Positions 1 to 5,669 of a DNA stretch of 7,468 bases are shown one piece after another. Both the position numbers and the translations under genes were made by a program. The notes beneath the pieces are model-generated. The model was not told the DNA's origin and did no database searches. It worked only from the letters and a program-made list of their open reading frames with translations. Positions within the stretch are counted from its first letter, which is position 1, and every line of letters begins with the position of its first letter. The stretch comes from JBCCZC01 sp039188505 (GTDB taxonomy: Bacteria; Pseudomonadota; Gammaproteobacteria; Xanthomonadales; SZUA-38): contig JBCCZC010000283.1 of NCBI GenBank assembly GCA_039188505.1, forward strand, positions 1-7,468, given 5' to 3'.

Positions 1-2302
1 CGGCCGGGCAACCCGGAGCAGCGCTTCGCGCGAAGTCCACCAGTTCCCGCACCCGCGCTTCGTCCAGTTCGCCGGAAACGGTGAACCAGCGCTGGCCCAC
101 GTCCAGGCGCTGCCGGTAGCGCTCCTTCGCGCTGCGGCAGGACCAGTCGGACTCGCTCCCGGCCGGGAGCTCGCAGGCCACGAGGTGGGAACGGCGGCGG
201 TGCGTGCTCTCGGGCCAGGCCGCAAGCGGCTCGGTCAAGGTCCAGCGGCCGTCTTCCTGGCGCGTGATCATCACGGGCTTTTGCGCGAAGGTGATTTCCG
301 ACGGGAGCCCGGGAATAGCGCCCGAGACCACGTCCAGGACGTGTCGGGTTTCCTCGCTCGTCAGTTCCCGGAACTGGTCCTCGTTCCGCAGCGCATGGCG
401 AGCGAGCGCCGCCTCGATCACCTCGGCGGTGTCACCCCGGGAAACGGCGCCGTAGCGTCGCAGGAGTTCGGCCATCGCGTTTGAGCCTGTTGCTCGGGCC
501 TGCCGGTTCGCCTCCGTCAGCGGCGCGATGCTCAGCATGGTCCCGTCAGGCAGGTGGCGTGTCGCGAGGTGGTTGGGATCGGCGCCGGCATCCAGCAGAC
601 GCGCTGCGAAGCGTGGTCGGCCCATGGCGACCGCGTGGTGCAGCGCGGTGGTATCGGCAAGCTCAGTCGGCCGGTTCGGGTCGGAATCGACGACCCGGTT
701 CACGTCCGCGCCAGCGGCGATGAGCCACTCCAGGTTGGCCAGCATCGCGCGGTTAGGCCCGAAGGACATCGTCGCGATCAGCGGGGTCATGCTTCGGAAC
801 CGGGTTTCCAGTTCCGCCCCGGTGGCCAGCAGGAGTTCGAGCGCCCGTTGATCGGGATTACGCGCCGCGGCGATCAGCGGCGGGGTGAAGTGCTCCGGCG
901 CGCCGTCGGGATCGGCCCCAAGGGCGAGCAGCTCGGCAAGCACCGGCGCCGACGACGCTGCGGCGACGGACATCAGAAAGGCCCCGCCGCCATCGATGCC
1001 TCGCCAGTCGGCACCGGCGTCAATCAGTCGCTCGAAGCCTGTTGGATCGGGCAGGCGGCTGGCGGCGACCAGGGCCGACTGGAGGGCTTCAGGGCCGGCA
1101 TCCGCCGGTCGCTTGGCCAGAATCTCGTCGACGCGCGCCGCGTCGCTGATCATCACGGCGCGCGTCAGGTCCCGGGACCACGCGGTGTGACCCTGAGTGG
1201 CTGATTCGGTCGGCGTCATTTCCGCCGCTGCCGCCGGGAGGAGTACGACTCTGGGCAGCGCCGCGGCCAGCAAACCGGCTCCGAGGATCGCAAGGGCGAG
1301 CGCGACGCGTCGCGGGCGCTTGCCGGGCAGATCGCGCGGCCGCGTCGCGTACAGCGCTGCGATGCGCGCCTCCAGCTCGCGCCGGACCGCGCCGGCCATG
1401 GTGATGGCAACCAGGTTGGCGCGCCGTCCGGTCGCGAGGTCGAGCAGGAGCCGGGCGTAGGCGCCTCGCGCGATGCCCTCGTGCGCAGCCGCGTCATCGC
1501 AGGCTGCTTCTCGCTCGGTCGTTCGGGCCCGGTTCAGTGCCACCAGCATCGGGTTGAACCAGCACAGTGCGGCCAGCACCCGGGCCAGCAGTTCCTCGAG
1601 GGCGTCGTGTCGCCGGACGTGAGCCTCCTCGTGGCGAAGCACCGCGGCCAGCTCGGGCGCCGAGGCGCGATCGACGAAGCCCTGTGGCAGCACGATGACT
1701 GGCCGGAAGATGCCAAGCACGAGTGGGCTGTCGATGTCGGGGTGCTCGAGGATCCGGCAAACGGGTGCCAGCGCGACCGCGTTTTCGGGTTCTCTCAGCG
1801 GCGTAGCGGCTCGTCGCAGCCGGGCGTTCCCGTGGAGGGCCAGGACCAGCCGAGCCAGCAAGGCCAGCGCGACGATTGCCCAGGTCAGGAAGGCGCTCAT
1901 CAGCAGCCAACGATCGAAGCCTCGTGACGCCGCCGGCCGCGGTGCGGCACTTTCGACTCCGGTCGAATCCGCAGCCTCGCCGGGGGCAGCCGCTGCCGCA
2001 ACGGTTGCCGGGATCGTTCGCGCCGTTGCCGGATCCCCGGCCGGCGCTTCCATGGGTGCGACCGTGGGGGCATTGACCGTCGCGGTGCCTGGCCACGGAT
2101 CAGGGCGCGGCACCAGCGGGACGGCCAGCAGCGCCAGGAGCACCAGCACGGCGACCCGACAGAACCAATGCCGCGTGGCCGCGCTGGTGCGCTGATCGTG
2201 TCGTAGCCAAAGGAGCAGTGGCGGAACGAGCACCGCGGCGGTCATGAGGTGGATCGCGGCGAGAGTGAGCGCAATGGGCGCGATGGTCTCCATGAGGTTC
2301 AT
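1..2302 (-). CDS. M56 (BlaR1-type) membrane metalloprotease with C-terminal ankyrin-like repeats, 3'-partial
   Basis: Seen: the minus-strand frame is open from ATG at 2302 to base 1 (767 codons, no stop), so the C-terminus lies outside the window. Hydrophobic segments are at about residues 7-32, 46-65, 132-156 and 333-356. An Ala/Pro-rich stretch (66-128) lies between the second and third. The zinc-protease motif HEEAH (H224, E225, H228) is followed by EREAACDD, where E265 is the likely third zinc ligand. Residues ~378-619 contain about six or seven ankyrin-like units with endings such as DAGAD, ALGADPD, AAGADVN and DAGADPN. Residues 620-767 are unrecognised and hold Cys710, Cys722 and Cys765. 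Family knowledge: M56/BlaR1 proteins sense a signal outside the cell and trigger loss of a BlaI-type repressor through their cytoplasmic protease domain. Context: the start overlaps the repressor stop as ATGA, with GGGGGA six bases upstream, so the two are probably translationally coupled. Inference: the ankyrin part occupies the sensor position; the ligand is unknown. Family assignment is firm, role is not. Confidence 0.9.
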   Translation of the reverse strand, partial: MNLMETIAPIALTLAAIHLMTAAVLVPPLLLWLRHDQRTSAATRHWFCRVAVLVLLALLAVPLVPRPDPWPGTATVNAPTVAPMEAPAGDPATARTIPATVAAAAAPGEAADSTGVESAAPRPAASRGFDRWLLMSAFLTWAIVALALLARLVLALHGNARLRRAATPLREPENAVALAPVCRILEHPDIDSPLVLGIFRPVIVLPQGFVDRASAPELAAVLRHEEAHVRRHDALEELLARVLAALCWFNPMLVALNRARTTEREAACDDAAAHEGIARGAYARLLLDLATGRRANLVAITMAGAVRRELEARIAALYATRPRDLPGKRPRRVALALAILGAGLLAAALPRVVLLPAAAAEMTPTESATQGHTAWSRDLTRAVMISDAARVDEILAKRPADAGPEALQSALVAASRLPDPTGFERLIDAGADWRGIDGGGAFLMSVAAASSAPVLAELLALGADPDGAPEHFTPPLIAAARNPDQRALELLLATGAELETRFRSMTPLIATMSFGPNRAMLANLEWLIAAGADVNRVVDSDPNRPTELADTTALHHAVAMGRPRFAARLLDAGADPNHLATRHLPDGTMLSIAPLTEANRQARATGSNAMAELLRRYGAVSRGDTAEVIEAALARHALRNEDQFRELTSEETRHVLDVVSGAIPGLPSEITFAQKPVMITRQEDGRWTLTEPLAAWPESTHRRRSHLVACELPAGSESDWSCRSAKERYRQRLDVGQRWFTVSGELDEARVRELVDFARSAAPGCPA

Positions 2303-2691
2303 GATTGATCCCCCGTCTCCTCGTCGAGGCGATCGACGAGTTCCCGTAATTCGTCGACGTCCTCCGCCGAGAGCGCCCCGGTGCGGACGAGCTGCTGCGC
2401 GACGGTGCGGCCGGAGCGATCGAAGAGCGAATCGACGAGCCGGCCCAGCGCGCTGCTGCGGACCGCGTCGAGCGACACGAGCGGACGGTAGCGGTGTGCC
2501 TTGCCTTCCCGCTCGGCGTCGAGGAATCCCTTGCGACGAAGGATATTGAGCTGCGTCTGGACCGTCGTGTAGGCCACCTGGCGCTCGGGCGGCAGCGCAT
2601 CGAGGACCTCGCGGGCGGTGCCGGTGCCGAGGCGCCAGAGCGTCTGCATGAGTTCGAGTTCGACGGGAGCCAGGTTCAGTGGGTCTGCCAT
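2299..2691 (-). CDS. BlaI/MecI/CopY-family transcriptional repressor
   Basis: A 130-residue protein, the usual size for the family. An N-terminal winged helix covers about residues 5-72. It contains ELELMQTLW in the first helix, TAREVLDALP in the second, a recognition helix beginning YTTVQTQLNIL (41-51) and a wing around EGKAHRYRP (62-70). The C-terminal part (about 78-125, ending LRELVDRLDEE) is charged and helical, as in the dimerisation domain of the family. Known of the family: dimers bind operators upstream of their own and target genes and are inactivated when the partner M56 protein senses its signal. The start is fixed by AGGAGG six bases upstream. The adjacent M56 gene overlaps its stop codon, so the pair forms a sensor/repressor operon that is probably autoregulated. 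No beta-lactamase is visible in the window, so a role in antibiotic resistance should not be assumed. Confidence 0.95.
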   Translation of the reverse strand: MADPLNLAPVELELMQTLWRLGTGTAREVLDALPPERQVAYTTVQTQLNILRRKGFLDAEREGKAHRYRPLVSLDAVRSSALGRLVDSLFDRSGRTVAQQLVRTGALSAEDVDELRELVDRLDEETGDQS

Positions 2692-2697
2692 GCGGTA

Positions 2698-2703
2698 CCT
2701 CCT
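2698..2703 (-). promoter_or_regulatory. Shine-Dalgarno of the BlaI-type repressor gene
   Basis: AGGAGG on the minus strand with a six-base spacer to the ATG at 2691. It fixes the repressor start and predicts strong initiation for the operon's first gene. Confidence 0.85.
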
Positions 2704-2991
2704 ATGCCATTCGGAGATCGTGGACGAAGCCTAGCGCGCCACCATCGCCTTGACTACTAATGGATTCGGAGATGGCGTGTTCGCGCAGAATTCGTCACGC
2801 TTGCCCAAGCCACGACGGCCGCGTTGAAATCGCTAAGCTACGCCAACCGAGTCCGGCGCCCGGGGATCGACGCATGACCTCCAACGACGGACTGCTGGGA
2901 TGGTTGATCAGCGTGGCAATCGATCGTGAGCGTCCAGATGTCTCGGGCAGTTGCTGGTGTCCGCGGCGTCGTCTAGGTTGCTGATACGCCC
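2704..2991. promoter_or_regulatory. Divergent intergenic region between repressor operon and LuxR-type gene
   Basis: This 288-base gap separates two divergently transcribed genes and must contain promoters in both directions. The 10-bp direct repeat ATTCGGAGAT occurs at 2709-2718 and 2764-2773. Between the copies lies ACTACTA (2753-2759), resembling a half-site of known BlaI/MecI operators (TACTA/TAGTA type), but its inverted partner is not evident. A weak leftward promoter can be drawn with -35 TAGTCA and -10 TAGGCT, 17 bases apart, which would overlap this motif. No good rightward promoter was found. A 74-codon plus-strand frame (2760-2984) has no SD or recognisable features and is taken as non-coding. 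The regulatory role follows from the gene layout; individual sites are tentative. Confidence 0.45.
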
Positions 2992-3858
2992 ATGGAACTG
3001 CTGGTCTACTTCTTCGTTTGCTTCTCCGTCGGGCTCGCCTGCCTCGGCGTGGTCGTGCTGTGGTTTCGGCTGGACCGGAGCCCGCTCGCGGGGGCCTTCC
3101 TCGTCTTCTATGCCGCGCTCAGCATCATGGTGATGGCGGCGCTGTTCCGGAGCCTGCTCGAGGTGCTGCCGCAGCCAACAGCGGACTGGCCGAGACTGAT
3201 CACCGAGTATCTCGAGAGCATGGTCGGGCGCTACGGGCTGATGCTGTCGATGCCGATCCTGGTGCACCGGCTCTTTGGGGTCGCTGCGCCGCGCCGCGAA
3301 ACGGCCTTGATCGCGGCCGTGCTGCTCGTCGCAGCGCTCCAGCACCTCACCGAATACGGGCTCGGCGGTGCCTGGGACGAACGCGGCGACGTCTTCGAGG
3401 ACGTCTTCTCCGCAGGCCTGTTCGCCTACGTCACCTTCGTCGGTGTCAGCCGCTGGCGCCTCGTCGGACCCCACCGCGTGCTGGCCCACCGGACCTTTGC
3501 CGTCTTCCTGGTCGCGATCCCCGGCATCGCTTTCGATCTGTTCTGGGTGGACGATGGGCTGCTGCGCTTCTATCCGGTGCTCTACTGCGTCTTCAGCCTG
3601 ATGGCCGCGTGGACGCTCATCCAGCACCGGGTGCAGCCCCATGGCGCGCAGATTCCGGAGTCTTGGGGCCTCAGTGAGCGCGAGGCGGAGGTCGCCAGCC
3701 TGGTCCTGCGGGGACGGAGCAATCGAGAGATCGCGGAGCAGCTCAACATCTCACTCAATACGGTCAAGACGCACCTCAGGTCGGTCTTCGAGAAGAGCGG
3801 GGTCAGCTCACGCTTCGAGCTGATGTCTGCCACCCAGCCACGGGGCCTGATCGGCTAG
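2992..3858 (+). CDS. Membrane-anchored LuxR-family transcriptional regulator
   Basis: A 288-residue protein with a hydrophobic N-terminal part and a C-terminal LuxR/NarL-type helix-turn-helix. About seven membrane segments can be drawn: residues 2-25, 33-56, 78-96, 104-122, 138-155, 168-187 and 192-211. The HTH begins near 225 with WGLSEREAEVASLVLRG, continues NREIAEQLNISLNTVKTHL (244-262) and ends near 280, all typical of the family. Known of the family: the HTH binds promoter DNA, usually as a dimer. Inference: the membrane domain senses a lipophilic or envelope signal and tethers the DNA-binding domain to the membrane. No receiver, PAS or autoinducer domain is present. The start is the first ATG after an in-frame TAG at 2974-2976. 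The SD is weak, the nearest AGG being about 14 bases upstream, so initiation may be inefficient. The gene is divergent from the repressor operon and 132 bases upstream of the SurE-like gene, which is a possible target. HTH assignment is secure; the signal is unknown. Confidence 0.88.
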   Translation: MELLVYFFVCFSVGLACLGVVVLWFRLDRSPLAGAFLVFYAALSIMVMAALFRSLLEVLPQPTADWPRLITEYLESMVGRYGLMLSMPILVHRLFGVAAPRRETALIAAVLLVAALQHLTEYGLGGAWDERGDVFEDVFSAGLFAYVTFVGVSRWRLVGPHRVLAHRTFAVFLVAIPGIAFDLFWVDDGLLRFYPVLYCVFSLMAAWTLIQHRVQPHGAQIPESWGLSEREAEVASLVLRGRSNREIAEQLNISLNTVKTHLRSVFEKSGVSSRFELMSATQPRGLIG

Positions 3859-3978
3859 CGAGAATCACACTGATGGGTGACACGCTTTCCGGCCGCAGGC
3901 ATGCCGATTCACCCGGTTGGGCGATTGCGCCTTGAGACGTTCGGCAACCACCATCAGGGCGTTTGTCAACGATCCGAT

Positions 3979-3983
3979 GGAGG
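3979..3983 (+). promoter_or_regulatory. Shine-Dalgarno that sets the SurE-PDZ start
   Basis: GGAGG lies seven bases before ATG 3991. The frame is open back to ATG 3877, but only 3991 combines a good SD with a signal peptide at the N-terminus, so the longer start is rejected. Confidence 0.75.
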
Positions 3984-3990
3984 CGCCGAA

Positions 3991-5199
3991 ATGAACTTGA
4001 ATTCACCCCGCGACTCAGCAATCGCAATGGTCCTGCTGCTGACGGCCAGCGCCGCGGCGACAGCCCAGGAACAGCCGACCACCTGGCCCAACCGGGTGCT
4101 GATTACGAACGACAACGGCATAGACGACCCGAAGATCCACGCGTTGGCCCGGGCCTTCTCCCAGGTCGCCGAGACCTGGGTCTTCGCCGCGGATCAGGAT
4201 CGCAGCGGCACCACCAACATGATGGCCGCCATTCGCGCGGGTGAGATTCACGTTCAGCGGCGCGAGCTTGGGGAGGGCGTCGAAGCCTTTGCGGTCCAGG
4301 GTTACCCCGCCGACTGCGTGCTCTTCGGCCTGGCGGGACCGCTTCGGGACCGGCTGCCCGATCTGGTCATCTCTGGCATCAACGGCGGGGAGAACCTGGG
4401 CGACGATTGGTTCGGCTCCGGCACGATCGGCGCTGCCCGCGCGGCTGCCTACTTCGGCCTGCCCGCGATGGCCGTATCCGGCCTCGATGACGGCAACCCC
4501 GACGCCGTGGCGACCGCCGTCGACTGGGTGGTACGGCTGGCGCAGAGCGAGATCGTGCGCTCGCTGGAGCGCTCGCAGTATCTGACGGTCAGCCTGCCGC
4601 GCGTTCACCCATCGGAGGTTTCCGGCGTCGAGGTCGTTGAGAGAGCGCGAGGCCTGGTCGGCGGTCGGGCCCGAAAGGTGGCGGAGACGGCCGACGGCAG
4701 CCAGACCTGGCGATTCGATCTGGAGGTGGACCACACGGCTGCTTCGGATCAGAGCGACGTTGCCGCAGTGCTGGAACGCTCGGCGATCGCCATCGTGCCG
4801 ATGCGCGCTGGCGAGGCCGATCCCCAGGCCCTTGCCGGACTCCAGAGTCGGCTCGAGAAGCTCCCTGACTGGAGCTTCGATCCCGCCTCTTCGACCGCGC
4901 CGCGCTGCCCGTCGGGCCTCGGAATCGTCTTCGACGACGCCGAGGATTCCTCGGGGCGCGAGTGGGCCGTCATCGTCGAAGAGGTGCTCGCCGGCGGCCG
5001 CGCCGAACAGCTCGGGATCCGAGTCGGCGACGTCGTGACGAAGCTCAACGGTACGGCGCTCGAGGTTCCGAGGCGCTCGGCCGAAGACCCGGACGACCTG
5101 TTCCTGCGATTGCTCCGCGAACTGGACTGCGGCGACCGGCTGGCGCTCGAGATCGTGAGGGGCGTAGAGACGCTGGCGGTGGACTTCGTCCTCGAGTAG
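3991..5199 (+). CDS. Exported SurE-family phosphatase/nucleotidase with C-terminal PDZ domain
   Basis: A 402-residue protein in three parts. Residues 1-25 form a probable Sec signal peptide (hydrophobic core from A10, likely cleavage TA25/Q26), although the n-region has no net positive charge. Residues ~33-290 match the SurE fold: RVLITNDNGIDDP, DQDRSGTTN, YPADCVLFGL and SGINGGENLGDD followed by SGTIGAA. Residues ~309-402 form a PDZ domain, with AGGRAEQLGIRVGDVVTKLNG and the closing GDRLALEIVRG. Classical SurE is cytosolic, about 250 residues long, and hydrolyses nucleoside monophosphates using a divalent metal held by D8, D9, S39 and N92 in E. coli. Here the equivalents are D41, N42, S72 and N131, so the second Asp is Asn. 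Inference: a periplasmic phosphatase or phosphate-ester-binding protein whose PDZ domain recruits a partner or peptide C-terminus. The preceding LuxR-type gene points the same way and may regulate it. The family assignment is strong; activity and substrate are unproven because of the substitution. Confidence 0.9.
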   Translation: MNLNSPRDSAIAMVLLLTASAAATAQEQPTTWPNRVLITNDNGIDDPKIHALARAFSQVAETWVFAADQDRSGTTNMMAAIRAGEIHVQRRELGEGVEAFAVQGYPADCVLFGLAGPLRDRLPDLVISGINGGENLGDDWFGSGTIGAARAAAYFGLPAMAVSGLDDGNPDAVATAVDWVVRLAQSEIVRSLERSQYLTVSLPRVHPSEVSGVEVVERARGLVGGRARKVAETADGSQTWRFDLEVDHTAASDQSDVAAVLERSAIAIVPMRAGEADPQALAGLQSRLEKLPDWSFDPASSTAPRCPSGLGIVFDDAEDSSGREWAVIVEEVLAGGRAEQLGIRVGDVVTKLNGTALEVPRRSAEDPDDLFLRLLRELDCGDRLALEIVRGVETLAVDFVLE

Positions 5200-5669
5200 C
5201 GCTCGGAATGCAGGGGTAGACAGCCATGCCGTCGCCCGGGCAGATCTCAAGGCTGGAGGCTCGGTAGGAAACGAGATCGCGACGGGACGGCGATCGATGA
5301 ATCCGGCGTCTGGTTGGCGTGCGATCGCTCAGGCCAGCGCTTCGTCGAGCGCCGCTTCGAACGCCCCGCGCCCAAGCCGTGGACCGAATGATCTTCGATC
5401 GATCGTGGCGCTTCGGCCGGTCCGATGTGTTCGACCAAGCGCCCTTGACCACCACCAGCCATCCGGCTCTCGGAGTGATCGCCATCGGGCGGACGACGGC
5501 CGCGGCAAGAGCTGACTTGTGTCGGGGCCGCTTTAAAGACACGCTAGCGTCCGATCGCTCGATCAGAAACGCTCTCGACCATTCGAACAGGGACGCCGGC
5601 ATTGCCAAAGAGCCAACGATTCGCCACTCCGTTTGGATGCATCATCCTGCCAGCACAGGTCCGCCTCGC
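5200..5669. other. 470-base intergenic region before the CobN-like gene
   Basis: No convincing gene was found on either strand. No B12 riboswitch box, Fur-like site or tRNA is evident, and no hairpin with a T-tract follows the SurE-PDZ stop. A perfect 10-bp palindrome ACGCTAGCGT (5541-5550) follows TTTAAA (5532-5537), the most AT-rich spot, about 120-130 bases before the CobN-like start. This could mark a promoter/operator, but no good -35/-10 pair is present. On the minus strand one frame ends in a protein-like tail (FEAALDEALA, stop at 5331-5329). It is open for only about 67 codons and has no start with an SD, so it may be a decayed gene end or chance. Confidence 0.5.

Noticed and set aside
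554..1204. 216-codon open frame on the plus strand
   Set aside because: It is opposite the ankyrin part of the M56 gene, with no domain and an Arg/Gly-rich composition.
1494..2096. 200-codon minus-strand frame inside the M56 gene
   Set aside because: It is out of frame with the HEEAH-containing reading frame and very Arg/Gly-rich, so it is a shadow.
2760..2984. 74-codon plus-strand ORF just upstream of the LuxR-type gene
   Set aside because: No SD, no motif, and it lies where divergent promoters are expected.
2908..3642. 244-codon open frame on the minus strand
   Set aside because: It is antisense to the LuxR-type gene, and its translation is dominated by His/Gln/Asp/Glu/Arg, typical of a shadow frame.
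3875..3914. Inverted repeat GGGTGA/TCACCC after the LuxR-type stop as a terminator
   Set aside because: The six-base stem has a 28-base loop and no T-tract follows, so it is too weak to call.
3877..3990. N-terminal extension of the SurE-like protein from ATG 3877
   Set aside because: The extra 38 residues have no SD and would bury the signal peptide. ATG 3991 has GGAGG seven bases upstream.
4015..5250. 411-codon open frame on the minus strand
   Set aside because: It is antisense to the SurE-PDZ gene, with no recognisable motif or start signal. Shadow of GC-rich coding DNA.
5200..5669. Cobalamin riboswitch upstream of the CobN-like gene
   Set aside because: No B12-box-like sequence or supporting stem arrangement could be found by eye.
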